Both the position numbers and the translations under genes were made by a program. Source: Pseudomonas sp. Choline-02u-1 (GTDB taxonomy: Bacteria > Pseudomonadota > Gammaproteobacteria > Pseudomonadales > Pseudomonadaceae). From it: 64,000 nucleotides of DNA. Position 1 is the first letter of the stretch. Every line of letters begins with the position of its first letter. The notes under the pieces were generated by a model that was not told where the DNA came from, searched no databases, and saw nothing but the letters and a program-made list of their open reading frames with translations. The stretch is taken from contig NZ_PJBC01000058.1 of assembly GCF_002836515.1 (NCBI RefSeq), positions 186,001-250,000 of the forward strand, read 5' to 3'. This document shows positions 19,875 to 28,232 of this stretch, in pieces.

Positions 19875-19902
19875 CATAAGCCAGCTCGAGAGCTGGCTTA
19901 TG
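19875..19902 (-). other. Perfect hairpin between tig and clpP
   Basis: A 13-bp perfect inverted repeat (CATAAGCCAGCTC / GAGCTGGCTTATG) with a 2-base gap. No T-run follows on the minus strand. It could be a weak terminator of tig, a processing site, or an attenuating structure ahead of clpP. Confidence 0.6.
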
Positions 19903-19927
19903 GTGTGCACTTCTAACGCAAAATCAA

Positions 19928-21238
19928 TCAGTCGGCTGCTGGAGCTTCTACCGGCTTGACTGCTTCTTCGTAGGAGACCGATTTGTCGGTCACACTAGCT
20001 TTCTGCAGAACAGTATCCACAACTTGTTCTTCCAGCACAACCGAACGCACTTCGTTCAGTTGCTGCTCGTTTTTGTAGTACCACGAGACGACCTGCTCTG
20101 GCTCCTGGTAAGCGGAAGCCATTTCCTGAATCATTTCGCGAACGCGAGCTTCATCAGGCTTGAGATCGAACTGCTTGACCACTTCAGCAACGATCAGGCC
20201 CAGCACAACGCGGCGTTTGGCTTGCTCTTCGAACAGCTCGGCCGGCAGTTGGTCTGGTTTGATGTTGCCGCCGAACTGCTGAACAGCCTGCACGCGCAGA
20301 CGGTCAACTTCATTGGACAGCAGAGCCTTTGGCACTTCGATCGGGTTGGTGGCCAGCAGACCGTCCATGACCTGATTCTTGACCTTGGATTTGATCGCCT
20401 GACGCAGTTCACGCTCCATGTTCTTGCGAACTTCGGTGCGGAAACCGTCGATGCCGCTTTCCTTGATGCCGAATTGAGCGAAGAACTCTTCGTTCAGCTC
20501 AGGCAGCTTAGGCTCGGACACCGTGTTGACGGTCACGGTGAACTCGGCAGTTTTGCCAGCCAGGTCCAGGTTCTGATAGTCCTCAGGGAAGGTCAGATTC
20601 AGAACGCGTTCTTCGCCAGCTTTAGCGCCAACCAGGCCTTCTTCGAAGCCAGGGATCATGCGGCCGGAACCCAGTACCAGCTGAGTGCCCTTGGCGGAGC
20701 CGCCAGCGAACACTTCGCCGTCAACCTTGCCAACGAAATCGATGTTCAGTTGATCTTCGTTCTGGGCGGCACGGTCGGCCACTTCGAAACGAGTATTCTG
20801 CTTGCGCAGAATGTCGAGCATTTTGTCCAGGTCAGCGTCAGCCACTTCAGCGCTCAGGCGCTCAACGGTGATACCTTCGAAGCCGGCAACGGTGAATTCC
20901 GGGAACACTTCGAATACAGCTACGTATTCCAGATCCTTGCCCGCTTCGAGCGACTTAGGCTCGATCGAAGGCGAACCGGCAGGGTTGAGCTTCTGCTCAA
21001 CCACGGCTTCGTAGAACGAAGACTGGATGACGTCGCCTACCGCTTCCTGACGAGCATCAGCACCGAAACGGCGCTTGATTTCGCTCATTGGCACTTTGCC
21101 TGGACGGAAGCCAGCAATTTTGGCCTTTTGGGCAGTCTGCTGCAGACGCTTGTTGACCTGAGTCTCGATGCGCTCTGCCGGCACGGTGACGCTCATGCGG
21201 CGCTCGAGAGCAGTAGTATTTTCAACAGAAACTTGCAT
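19928..21238 (-). CDS. tig: Trigger factor, ribosome-associated chaperone
   Basis: A 436-residue chaperone and prolyl isomerase that meets nascent chains at the ribosome exit. The ribosome-binding signature GFRPGKVP is at about residues 43-50; the FKBP-like domain lies about 150-240, and the rest forms the C-terminal arms. The protein starts [15 protein letters not shown]; the ATG at 21238 follows GAGGAA, so the longer frame to 21301 is rejected. It heads the tig-clpP-clpX series. Confidence 0.96.
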   Translation of the reverse strand: MQVSVENTTALERRMSVTVPAERIETQVNKRLQQTAQKAKIAGFRPGKVPMSEIKRRFGADARQEAVGDVIQSSFYEAVVEQKLNPAGSPSIEPKSLEAGKDLEYVAVFEVFPEFTVAGFEGITVERLSAEVADADLDKMLDILRKQNTRFEVADRAAQNEDQLNIDFVGKVDGEVFAGGSAKGTQLVLGSGRMIPGFEEGLVGAKAGEERVLNLTFPEDYQNLDLAGKTAEFTVTVNTVSEPKLPELNEEFFAQFGIKESGIDGFRTEVRKNMERELRQAIKSKVKNQVMDGLLATNPIEVPKALLSNEVDRLRVQAVQQFGGNIKPDQLPAELFEEQAKRRVVLGLIVAEVVKQFDLKPDEARVREMIQEMASAYQEPEQVVSWYYKNEQQLNEVRSVVLEEQVVDTVLQKASVTDKSVSYEEAVKPVEAPAAD

Positions 21239-21638
21239 GGATATTCCTCGTTGCACAGACGTTAGCCGGCCGTTTCCGACCCCAGAATCAAGGGCATGCA
21301 TTCTAGTGGGTCAAACTCAAGAAGTCACCCTACTGGAAACGGGTAAAAAAACAGCAGGCAATTTATAGGGAGCGCTGCACGAATGCCGTGCACTCCACAG
21401 GCGAATACAAGTGCTCAGGTCAGGGCTCTGCATCAATGCTTCTATATATAGAAGCAACTATCAGATACGCCCCGACAGCCGCTCCAGCAAAACCGGAGCG
21501 ACGAGCAGTTCAGCGTCATCCGATCCTTTAAAAGCGATGAAGTGCCCTGCCCCGCGACTCGGAATCGACTCTGGCCGGATTTCGAACCGCTAAAACAAAA
21601 AAGGCGCCAGACTGTTAAATCTGGCGCCTTTCGAAATA
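21239..21638. other. Intergenic region between tig and the tRNA array
   Basis: About 400 bases. The part next to tig presumably holds its promoter, and an AT tract (TATATATAGAAG) is at about 21441. The end next to the tRNAs holds a terminator. The open frames that cross it are unsupported: they overlap tRNA genes or have no SD. I see no other gene. Confidence 0.6.
21600..21631 (-). terminator. Terminator of the tRNA array
   Basis: AAAGGCGCCAGA paired with TCTGGCGCCTTT around a short loop, followed on the minus strand by TTTTGTTTT. It lies just beyond the last tRNA-His. A second, nearly identical hairpin lies ahead of tRNA-Leu. Confidence 0.85.
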
Positions 21639-21715
21639 TGGGGTGGACGATGGGGATCGAACCCACGACAACGGGAGTCACAATCCCGTGCTCTACCAAC
21701 TGAGCTACGCCCACC
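21639..21715 (-). tRNA. tRNA-His (GTG), distal copy
   Basis: 77 bases including the extra 5' G (G-1) typical of tRNA-His and an encoded CCA. Acceptor GGTGGGC, D-arm TAGCTCAGTTGGTAGAGC, anticodon loop TTGTGAC (anticodon GTG) and T-loop GGTTCGATCC are all standard. It is the last gene of the Arg-His-Leu-His array and identical to the other tRNA-His. Confidence 0.97.
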
Positions 21716-21791
21716 ATATTGCGTAACAAAAAAGCCAAATAACTTCTTTGTCGAAACCTCATCAGGCCCGAGGCACAGATGAAGCTTTATT

Positions 21792-21876
21792 TGGTGCGGA
21801 TGAAGAGACTCGAACTCTTACGCCTCGCGGCGCTGGAACCTAAATCCAGTGTGTCTACCAATTCCACCACATCCGC
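21792..21876 (-). tRNA. tRNA-Leu (TAG)
   Basis: 85 bases with a long variable arm (CGCCGCGAGGCG region), as expected for leucine. The anticodon loop reads ATTTAGG, giving anticodon TAG. Acceptor GCGGATG and the 3' CATCCGCACCA end with encoded CCA are standard. It lies between the two tRNA-His genes. Confidence 0.97.
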
Positions 21877-21894
21877 GGATGAAGCTTTTAAAGC

Positions 21895-21926
21895 AAAGGC
21901 GCCAGACCGTTAAATCTGGCGCCTTT
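21895..21926 (-). terminator. Hairpin duplicated from the array terminator
   Basis: AAAGGCGCCAGA / TCTGGCGCCTTT, the same as at 21600-21631 except for one loop base. It follows the proximal tRNA-His. The T-run after it is shorter, so it may be only a partial terminator or a processing signal inside the array. Confidence 0.6.
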
Positions 21927-21933
21927 CGAAATA

Positions 21934-22010
21934 TGGGGTGGACGATGGGGATCGAACCCACGACAACGGGAGTCACAATCCCGTGCTCTACCAACTGAGC
22001 TACGCCCACC
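21934..22010 (-). tRNA. tRNA-His (GTG), proximal copy
   Basis: 77 bases identical to the tRNA-His at 21639-21715, with G-1, anticodon GTG and encoded CCA. The flanking hairpin and a few bases beyond each end are also shared, so this is a recent duplication of a module of about 120 bases. Confidence 0.97.
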
Positions 22011-22041
22011 ATATCGCGTTACTTGTGCCAAAGCTGCCTAA

Positions 22042-22118
22042 TGGCGCACCCGGCAGGACTCGAACCTGCGACCATCCGCTTAGAAGGCGGATGCTCTATC
22101 CAGCTGAGCTACGGGCGC
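22042..22118 (-). tRNA. tRNA-Arg (TCT)
   Basis: 77 bases: acceptor GCGCCCG / CGGGTGC, D-arm TAGCTCAGCTGGATAGAGC, anticodon loop CTTCTAA (anticodon TCT, reading AGA/AGG), T-loop GGTTCGAGTCC and encoded CCA. It is the first gene of the array on the minus strand; the promoter probably lies in 22120-22390, shared with divergent folD. Confidence 0.97.
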
Positions 22119-22393
22119 CTTATTAATCTGTACTCTTAAAGGACTACAAACTAAGTGCTTTCCAGCGTCACAGAACCTTGATTCCGCTTCGCCTTCTTAA
22201 CCAGTGCTAGGCTGTGCCCGACAAGTGCGACGAATAGTATAGAGCGCTCCAAAGGTCGTCAAATCCTTTTTGAAAAAAATTCATTTAATTAAAGGAGTTA
22301 GAGGAATTTGCTGACCAAGCGCCTTTGCCCTCACCGCTCGACATGCGAGAATGCGTTCTCATTTTTTCCCCTCTCGATGGTTAATCACGCGCA

Positions 22394-23248
22394 ATGACTG
22401 CACAACTAATCGACGGCAAATCGATCGCCGCCAGCCTGCGCCAGCAGATCGCCCAACGAGTTGCCGAGCGTCGCCAGCAAGGCCTGCGCACCCCCGGCCT
22501 CGCGGTGATCCTGGTCGGCAGCGATCCTGCCTCTCAGGTTTATGTCTCGCACAAGCGTAAAGACTGTGAAGAGGTTGGCTTCCTCTCTCAAGCCTACGAT
22601 CTGCCCTGCGACACGACTCAGGACGCCCTGACCGATCTGATCGATCGCCTTAATGACGACCCGGCCATCGATGGCGTTCTCCTGCAGTTGCCTCTGCCCG
22701 AACACCTCGACGCGTCCAAGCTGCTTGAGCGCATTCGCCCGGACAAAGACGTCGACGGTTTCCATCCGTACAACGTCGGCCGCCTGGCCCAGCGTATCCC
22801 GCTACTGCGTCCGTGCACCCCGAAAGGCATCATGACCCTGCTGGAAAGCACCGGGGCTGATCTCTACGGTATGGACGCTGTCGTTGTCGGCGCTTCAAAC
22901 ATCGTCGGTCGCCCCATGGCCATGGAATTGCTGCTAGCCGGCTGTACCGTCACCGTGACCCACCGCTTCACCAAGGATCTGGCCGGCCACGTCGGCCGCG
23001 CCGACCTGGTGGTCGTCGCCGCTGGCAAACCTGGCCTGGTCAAGGGCGAATGGATCAAGGAAGGCGCGATCGTGATCGACGTCGGCATCAACCGTCAGGA
23101 CGACGGCAAACTGGTCGGTGACGTTGTATACGAAACTGCCCTGCCCCGCGCTGGCTGGATCACTCCAGTGCCTGGCGGCGTGGGTCCGATGACCCGCGCC
23201 TGCTTGCTGGAAAACACCCTGTATGCGGCAGAAACCCTGCACGTCTGA
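22394..23248 (+). CDS. folD: Bifunctional methylenetetrahydrofolate dehydrogenase/cyclohydrolase
   Basis: A 284-residue cytoplasmic enzyme that interconverts methylene-, methenyl- and 10-formyl-tetrahydrofolate with NADP. The catalytic Lys lies in [12 protein letters not shown] (about residue 54), the substrate loop is [11 protein letters not shown] (about 97) and the NADP-binding segment is [11 protein letters not shown] (about 164). The [10 protein letters not shown] signature is near the C-terminus. It is divergent from the tRNA array and followed by its own terminator. Confidence 0.96.
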   Translation: MTAQLIDGKSIAASLRQQIAQRVAERRQQGLRTPGLAVILVGSDPASQVYVSHKRKDCEEVGFLSQAYDLPCDTTQDALTDLIDRLNDDPAIDGVLLQLPLPEHLDASKLLERIRPDKDVDGFHPYNVGRLAQRIPLLRPCTPKGIMTLLESTGADLYGMDAVVVGASNIVGRPMAMELLLAGCTVTVTHRFTKDLAGHVGRADLVVVAAGKPGLVKGEWIKEGAIVIDVGINRQDDGKLVGDVVYETALPRAGWITPVPGGVGPMTRACLLENTLYAAETLHV

Positions 23249-23270
23249 CCGGTCTTTTCCGCTGCACAAG

Positions 23271-23294
23271 AACCCCGCCTCGTGCGGGGTTTTT
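23271..23294 (+). terminator. Rho-independent terminator of folD
   Basis: AACCCCGC, loop CTCGT, GCGGGGTTTTT directly downstream of the folD stop. Confidence 0.9.
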
Positions 23295-23478
23295 CATGCC
23301 TGAGAAAAAACTCGAACCGTTCGCCGGAAACCGCTCTTTTTACAGGCATTTTCACGAGATTTTCAGGTCTTTAAAACAACCATCGACAGTTCTTCAGCCA
23401 TACTCCTAAAATGCGCCGGCTTTAAGAAATAACCCGTTACAAACTAACGGTATATCCAACCTTTCAGAGTTCGCCCGC

Positions 23479-24417
23479 GTGAAAATTCGTCTCTCGATTC
23501 TGAGCCTGTTTTTTGCTGTTACAGGCACATTCATCACGCCAACGATCAACGCTGCGGAAACCACCGCTGCCCCACGCGACGCTTCGACTTTGAAGATCGC
23601 TTCCGGCAGCGCCCTGCTCATGGATATGCAGACCAACAAAGTCATTTATTCCAGCAACCCTGACGTGATCGTACCGATCGCCTCTGTCAGCAAGCTGATG
23701 ACTGGCTTGGTGGTGGTGGAAGCTCGACAGAACATGGACGAATGGATCGATGTCGATATCAGGAACACCCCGGAAATGAAGGGTGTGTTCTCCCGGGTCA
23801 AACTCAAGAGCGAACTGCCGCGCCGCGATATGCTGCTGATCGCCTTGATGTCTTCGGAAAATCGCGCTGCCGCGAGCCTCGCCCACCATTATCCGGGTGG
23901 CTATGCCGCGTTTATCGCGGCGATGAACGCCAAGGCCAAGGCTCTGGGAATGACCAGCACTCACTTCGTCGAGCCGACCGGCCTGTCGGAGCGCAACGTT
24001 TCCACCGCTCGCGACCTGAGCAAATTGCTGGTGGCGGCGCACAAGCAGCCGCTACTTGTGCAACTGACCACCACCAAGGAAAAGACCGTGGCCTTCCGCA
24101 AGCCCAACTACACCTTGGGCTTTCGCAACACCGACCATTTGGTCAACAAGGCCGACTGGGACATAAAGATCACCAAGACCGGCTTCACCAATCCGGCCGG
24201 CCATTGCCTGGTTCTGGTGACGAAAATGGGCAACCGTCCGGTCGCCCTGGTGATTCTCGATGCGTTTGGCAAGTACACGCATTTTGCCGATGCCAGCCGT
24301 ATCCGCAGCTGGGTCGAGACCGGGCGCAGCGCCGCTGTTCCTGCGGTGGCACAGCAATATAAAGCCGACAAGAACCTCAAAAGCCGTCAGAGCGGCGTAG
24401 TCGAAGCGGCGAAGTAG
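23479..24417 (+). CDS. pbpG: D-alanyl-D-alanine endopeptidase (PBP7/PBP8 type)
   Basis: A 312-residue exported low-molecular-weight penicillin-binding protein that cuts peptide cross-links in peptidoglycan. The signal peptide ends near INAAE (about residue 25). The active-site triad motifs are SVSK (about 71), SSEN (about 131) and KTG (about 222). The start is GTG at 23479, the only start that preserves the signal peptide. Single gene with a terminator on each side. Confidence 0.94.
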   Translation: MKIRLSILSLFFAVTGTFITPTINAAETTAAPRDASTLKIASGSALLMDMQTNKVIYSSNPDVIVPIASVSKLMTGLVVVEARQNMDEWIDVDIRNTPEMKGVFSRVKLKSELPRRDMLLIALMSSENRAAASLAHHYPGGYAAFIAAMNAKAKALGMTSTHFVEPTGLSERNVSTARDLSKLLVAAHKQPLLVQLTTTKEKTVAFRKPNYTLGFRNTDHLVNKADWDIKITKTGFTNPAGHCLVLVTKMGNRPVALVILDAFGKYTHFADASRIRSWVETGRSAAVPAVAQQYKADKNLKSRQSGVVEAAK

Positions 24418-24432
24418 ATCCAGCGGCAATGG

Positions 24433-24462
24433 AAAAGCCCCGAACGTTCGGGGCTTTTTTTC
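24433..24462 (+). terminator. Rho-independent terminator of pbpG
   Basis: AAAGCCCCGAACGTTCGGGGCTTTTTTT: a 10-bp self-complementary stem followed by T's. It can also serve the convergent small gene ending at 24472. Confidence 0.9.
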
Positions 24463-24471
24463 GTCTGCGCA

Positions 24472-24678
24472 TCAGTCGTTGGGCAGCGGCATCTTGTCGT
24501 CATCGGGAATGCCATCGCCCGAGCTCGGCTCTGGCGAAACGTCCGGCGTCAGCACGTTTGGTCGCGCCAGCGGGTCGCGCATCGGACTGTCCGGATCCAG
24601 CACAGGGTCGACCTCCGGCTCCGGCGTGGTCGGCACGCTGTCGGGTTTTTGGTCATCGAAGCTTGAATCGGTACTCAT
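24472..24678 (-). CDS. Small acidic Pro/Asp-rich protein, unknown function
   Basis: 68 residues, starting MSTDSSFDDQKPD and ending DDDKMPLPND. It is rich in Asp, Pro, Ser and Glu with almost no hydrophobic stretch, so it is probably disordered. The ATG follows GAGGTG at short spacing. It lies 12 bases after another protein of the same kind on the same strand, so the two are likely co-transcribed. A third similar protein is at 39972-40205. Confidence 0.7.
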   Translation of the reverse strand: MSTDSSFDDQKPDSVPTTPEPEVDPVLDPDSPMRDPLARPNVLTPDVSPEPSSGDGIPDDDKMPLPND

Positions 24679-24690
24679 ACGCACCTCACA

Positions 24691-24897
24691 TCAAGGTTTC
24701 AGATCGGCCATCGGATCGTAGGGCTTGGCCGGTTTCTTCGGATCTTCACCGGGCTCGACATCCAGCGGAGCCTTTGCCGGGCCAACGGGATCGACTTGCG
24801 GATCGTCAAGATCCGGCGAATCCGGATCGAATCCCAGATCATCACCCGAAGAGTGTTCGGATGAATGCGGGCCTTTCGGGGTTGAGGAATCTGCCAT
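24691..24897 (-). CDS. Small acidic Pro/Asp-rich protein, unknown function
   Basis: 68 residues with an excellent SD (AAGGAGG) before the ATG at 24897. The composition is Pro/Asp/Ser-rich (DPDSPDLDDPQVDPVG) with a final PYDPMADLKP; no membrane segment or known domain. The strong SD and the paired layout with 24472-24678 argue that it is real and well translated. Confidence 0.75.
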   Translation of the reverse strand: MADSSTPKGPHSSEHSSGDDLGFDPDSPDLDDPQVDPVGPAKAPLDVEPGEDPKKPAKPYDPMADLKP

Positions 24898-24987
24898 GTT
24901 GCCTCCTTGATACGCCCGCAACGCACGGGCACTGATCTTCAGAGGCTCGCCGGGCGCAGTCGTGCCCGGCAGATGACGAACGGAGCT

Positions 24988-25659
24988 CTACTGCGCCGCA
25001 AGCGCCTTTCGCGCCTGCGCCGCAGCGTTTTCTTCACCGGCCTGCGCCAGTTCATCGGCGGCTTTCAACCAACGGGCACGGTCGACGGATGCGGGAATCT
25101 GCGACGGTTTCTGAAGCAGAATCGCCCAGCCACCGGACTTCTCGAGCGCCGACTCAAAGCTGCCGAAATCCATCAATTGCCGACGATTCATGCCGGCACG
25201 CAGCAGGACCTTCTGTTTATTGCGGTCGTAGCCGGACAGGATTGCGTACCGCGGCTCGGCCCAGAATGCCGAACCTTCGCTGAAGCGCACCATGACCGGA
25301 TAACCCGCAGCGACTTGGGTCAACAAGGCGGGCAGCCTGGCGTCCAACGGATAGACGACCAGGCCGTATTCGCGAGCGAGGTTCTGCATATTCTGCTGCA
25401 GTTTGTCCTCGGCACCCGGTAAGTGCAGCGGTTTTTGCAGCAGGCCCGGGGTAATGACGATGCCTTGTTGCGACAGCAAACTGGCCAGCACCTGTGGCCC
25501 ACTCTGGTTGGCTTCGCCACGATAGAAAGTGCCGCTGAGTTCGACCCGTTCCGGCAAGCGTTTGACTTCCGGCGCCACATTGCCCGCACATCCGCCCAGC
25601 GCCGCCACGCAAACGGCGACCAACAGTGCACCGCGCACTCGAGAAAATACCTGCACCAT
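24988..25659 (-). CDS. C39-peptidase-like lipoprotein with altered active site
   Basis: About 223 residues. The lipoprotein signal ends in VCVAALGGCAGN, with the lipobox Cys near residue 24. The body resembles the papain-like C39 peptidase fold, but the usual CGP...L motif reads QSGPQVLASLL (Cys to Ser) and the usual HYVVL.GYD segment reads RYAILSGYD (His to Arg). It is therefore probably not a protease. The C-terminus (DRARWLKAADELAQAGEENA) looks like a TPR-type helix pair. I start at ATG 25659 behind AGAGAG; the frame runs open to 25980 without support. Confidence 0.72.
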   Translation of the reverse strand: MVQVFSRVRGALLVAVCVAALGGCAGNVAPEVKRLPERVELSGTFYRGEANQSGPQVLASLLSQQGIVITPGLLQKPLHLPGAEDKLQQNMQNLAREYGLVVYPLDARLPALLTQVAAGYPVMVRFSEGSAFWAEPRYAILSGYDRNKQKVLLRAGMNRRQLMDFGSFESALEKSGGWAILLQKPSQIPASVDRARWLKAADELAQAGEENAAAQARKALAAQ

Positions 25660-25892
25660 CGTCACTCTCTTCCAGACGCCGGTCATCGTGTTCCGGCAAC
25701 GCTCGCGATCATAGAGCCGCACCCGCCCCAGGTATAGCCTTAAACGGCAGACGCTGCGATTGCATAGAGCGAACTGATTGGTTGCTAACGACCTTTGGTC
25801 AATAGCTTGAAACACCCCATTGACTAGACTGTCACTGAAATAGAGCGAATTGCGAAAAGCGGCGCCCGATGCAGGGCGAAGAGGAGGCACCA

Positions 25893-26060
25893 ATGAGCCT
25901 GACCATGACCATTGTGATGTTGATAGCCGGCTGGCTGGCCGTGGCGACGGCCATGTTGTGGGGCGTTCTGCGGATTTCACGGCGGCACCATCATCCGGTA
26001 CAGACGCCGCCAGTCGATAAGACAGACGAGAACTCAGTGCGGCACGTTGCTGCGCACTGA
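25893..26060 (+). CDS. Small single-pass membrane protein, unknown function
   Basis: 55 residues: one membrane helix (MTIVMLIAGWLAVATAMLWG, about residues 4-23) followed by a basic, His-rich cytoplasmic tail (RISRRHHHP). The SD GAGGAGG before ATG 25893 is very strong. It stands alone between divergent and convergent neighbours. No family recognised. Confidence 0.65.
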   Translation: MSLTMTIVMLIAGWLAVATAMLWGVLRISRRHHHPVQTPPVDKTDENSVRHVAAH

Positions 26061-26126
26061 ATATCAGCCAGATTTACCCTCACACCAGCGCCGGGCAGCG
26101 CTCTCGGCAATCGAAAAAACGTAAAT

Positions 26127-26164
26127 AAAAAAACCGCCTGAGCTTAAAAGCCCAGGCGGCTTTG
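26127..26164 (-). terminator. Rho-independent terminator of the TerC gene
   Basis: On the minus strand AAGCCGCCTGGGCTTTTAAGCTCAGGCGG is followed by seven T. It also lies downstream of the small membrane protein gene. Confidence 0.85.
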
Positions 26165-26177
26165 GTGTGGTCAGCGA

Positions 26178-26927
26178 TTAAGCCTGCTGAGCAGCCTTTT
26201 TCTGCTTCGCCCGCCGCGACATCATGTTCAACACCTCGATGCCGGCCGAGAAGGCCATGGCCGCGTACACATAACCTTTCGGTACATGGGCGCCGAAGCC
26301 TTCGGCGATCAGCGTCATGCCGATCATGATCAGGAAGCCCAGCGCCAGCATGACCACGGTCGGGTTGTCGTTGATGAACTTGGCCAGCGGATCAGCCGCG
26401 AGCAGCATCACCAGCACCGACGCCACCACGGCGATAATCATGATCGGCAAGTGTTCGGTCATGCCGACGGCGGTGATGATGCTGTCGATGGAAAACACCA
26501 TGTCGAGCATCAGAATCTGACCGATAGCTGCGGCAAACCCGAGGGTCACGGTCGAGGCCGCAGTCTTCGGATCTTCCGGCGCCGGATCCATGCTGTGATG
26601 GATCTCGGTCGTGGCTTTCCAGACCAGGAAAAGACCACCAGCGATGAGGATCATGTCCTTCCAGGAGAACGCCTGGCCAAGGATTTCGATCACAGGTTCG
26701 GTCAACTGCACGATGAAGGCGATGGTGCTCAACAGCGCCAGACGCAGGATCAGGGCCATGCCGATACCGATACGGCGCGCCTTCTGCCGATGCTGTTCAG
26801 GCAGTTTGTTGGTCAGGATCGAGATAAAGATCAGGTTATCGATGCCGAGCACGATTTCCATCACCACCAATGTGGCCAAAGCAACCCAGGCGGTGGGGCT
26901 GGCGGCGAGTTCTAACAGATATTCCAT
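26178..26927 (-). CDS. TerC-family integral membrane protein
   Basis: 249 residues with about seven membrane helices. The TerC hallmark segments are visible: [18 protein letters not shown] (about residues 21-38) and [17 protein letters not shown] (about 137-153), each with a membrane-embedded Asp. Members of this family (TerC, Alx, YoaE) are linked to metal (manganese) efflux and to metalation of exported proteins. The C-terminal tail is basic (RRAKQKKAA). Single gene with its own terminator. Confidence 0.9.
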   Translation of the reverse strand: MEYLLELAASPTAWVALATLVVMEIVLGIDNLIFISILTNKLPEQHRQKARRIGIGMALILRLALLSTIAFIVQLTEPVIEILGQAFSWKDMILIAGGLFLVWKATTEIHHSMDPAPEDPKTAASTVTLGFAAAIGQILMLDMVFSIDSIITAVGMTEHLPIMIIAVVASVLVMLLAADPLAKFINDNPTVVMLALGFLIMIGMTLIAEGFGAHVPKGYVYAAMAFSAGIEVLNMMSRRAKQKKAAQQA

Positions 26928-26956
26928 GGGTCAGTCCTGACTCTGTGTAAGACGGT

Positions 26957-27199
26957 TCAGATGGTCTTGGAGGAAGATTCGGATTCTTCAGCCTGTTTTT
27001 CCGGTGTTTCTTTTTTCTGGATCAAGCCACCGGTGGCATCGCTGAGCGCTTGCTCGGCGGCCTTGTGGGTGTCGTCGATCGCTTGCTTGGCGGTTTCAGC
27101 CGCCGCACCCATCAATTGTTGAGCGCTTTTTTCGGCCTGATCGCAACCGGCCAGAACCAGTAAAGACGCAAACATCAATGCAGGGAATGTGTATTTCAT
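26957..27199 (-). CDS. Small lipoprotein, Ala/Lys/Gln-rich helical
   Basis: 80 residues. A lipoprotein signal ends in LLVLAGCDQ, with the Cys near residue 18. The mature part is a predicted amphipathic helix rich in Ala, Lys, Glu and Gln (QAIDDTHKAAEQALSDA), ending in ESESSSKTI. ATG 27199 follows AAGGAAA. It resembles small envelope lipoproteins of unknown role. It lies upstream of terC on the same strand with a gap of about 30 bases, so it may be co-transcribed. Confidence 0.75.
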   Translation of the reverse strand: MKYTFPALMFASLLVLAGCDQAEKSAQQLMGAAAETAKQAIDDTHKAAEQALSDATGGLIQKKETPEKQAEESESSSKTI

Positions 27200-27332
27200 A
27201 AGGTTTCCTTCGAATGAACAGACAGGCGCAGACACCGGCCGTCGATGGCTGGGCATTCTAGGCAGATGAACACTTCAGGAAAATTCGTATTTTTAGCGGC
27301 TATACTTCGGTTTTCACGAAGTGGCCACCACT

Positions 27333-28232
27333 ATGCTCAATTACCGGCAACTGCATTACTTCTGGGTTGTAGCCAAAACCGGCAGCATCGTCCGCGCGTG
27401 CGAGCAGCTGAACCTGACGCCACAGACCATCAGCGGGCAAATTTCGCTGCTCGAACAAACCTATAACGTGGAATTGTTCCGCCGGGTTGGCCGGCAGCTG
27501 GAGCTCACCGAAGCCGGGCGTCAGGCCCTGCCCTACGCCGAGCAGATGTTTCAACTGGGCGGCGAGCTGGAGCTGATGCTGCGAGCGCAGCCCAACGAAC
27601 AGCAGATCCTGTTCCGGGTCGGCGTTGCCGATGTGGTGCCGAAATCCATCGTCTATCGACTGATCGCGCCGACCATGGAGCTGAGCGAACCGCTGCGTAT
27701 TACCTGCCGCGAGGACAAACTCGAACGCCTGCTCGCCGACCTGGCGATCCAGCGTCTGGATCTGGTGATTTCCGACAGTCCTATGCCTTCGCATCTGGAC
27801 ATCAAAGGCTACAGCCAGAAGCTCGGCGAATGCGGGATCAGTTTTTTCGCCACCGCTGAACTGGCCGCGCAGTATGGGCAGGATTTCCCGCGCAGCCTGC
27901 ACGGCGCACCGCTGCTGATTCCCGGCGCGGAAACCGTGGTGCGCAGCCGATTGCAGCGCTGGTTCGCTGAACAGCAGATCCAGCCACAGATCGTCGGCGA
28001 GTTCGATGACAGTGCTTTGATGCAGGCCTTCGGCCAATCCGGCAGCGGGATCTTTATCGGCCCGAGCGTGATTGCCGAGGAAGTAAAGCGCCAGTACGGC
28101 GTCGAATTGATTGGCCAGACCGATGCGGTGAGCGAGTCGTTCTATGCCATCTCGGTGGAACGCAAGGTCAAGCACCCGGGCATCGTTGCGATTACCGAAG
28201 GTGCCCGACGCGAGCTGTTTACCGGGTTATGA
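27333..28232 (+). CDS. nhaR: LysR-family regulator NhaR
   Basis: 299 residues matching NhaR, the sodium-responsive activator of the NhaA antiporter gene in E. coli: MLNYRQLHYFWVVAKTGSIV at the start, LTPQTISGQISLLE in the HTH (about 31-44) and FRVGVADVVPKSIVYRL in the effector domain. No nhaA lies beside it here, so the target is elsewhere. I start at ATG 27333; a GTG at 27321 is also in frame. The stop overlaps the convergent MFS gene end by 6 bases. Confidence 0.9.
   Translation: MLNYRQLHYFWVVAKTGSIVRACEQLNLTPQTISGQISLLEQTYNVELFRRVGRQLELTEAGRQALPYAEQMFQLGGELELMLRAQPNEQQILFRVGVADVVPKSIVYRLIAPTMELSEPLRITCREDKLERLLADLAIQRLDLVISDSPMPSHLDIKGYSQKLGECGISFFATAELAAQYGQDFPRSLHGAPLLIPGAETVVRSRLQRWFAEQQIQPQIVGEFDDSALMQAFGQSGSGIFIGPSVIAEEVKRQYGVELIGQTDAVSESFYAISVERKVKHPGIVAITEGARRELFTGL

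Noticed and set aside
21442..22012. Two minus-strand frames beginning MVGVAQLVEHGIVTP-like across the tRNA genes
   Set aside because: They are translations of tRNA-His and tRNA-Leu sequence, a common false call.
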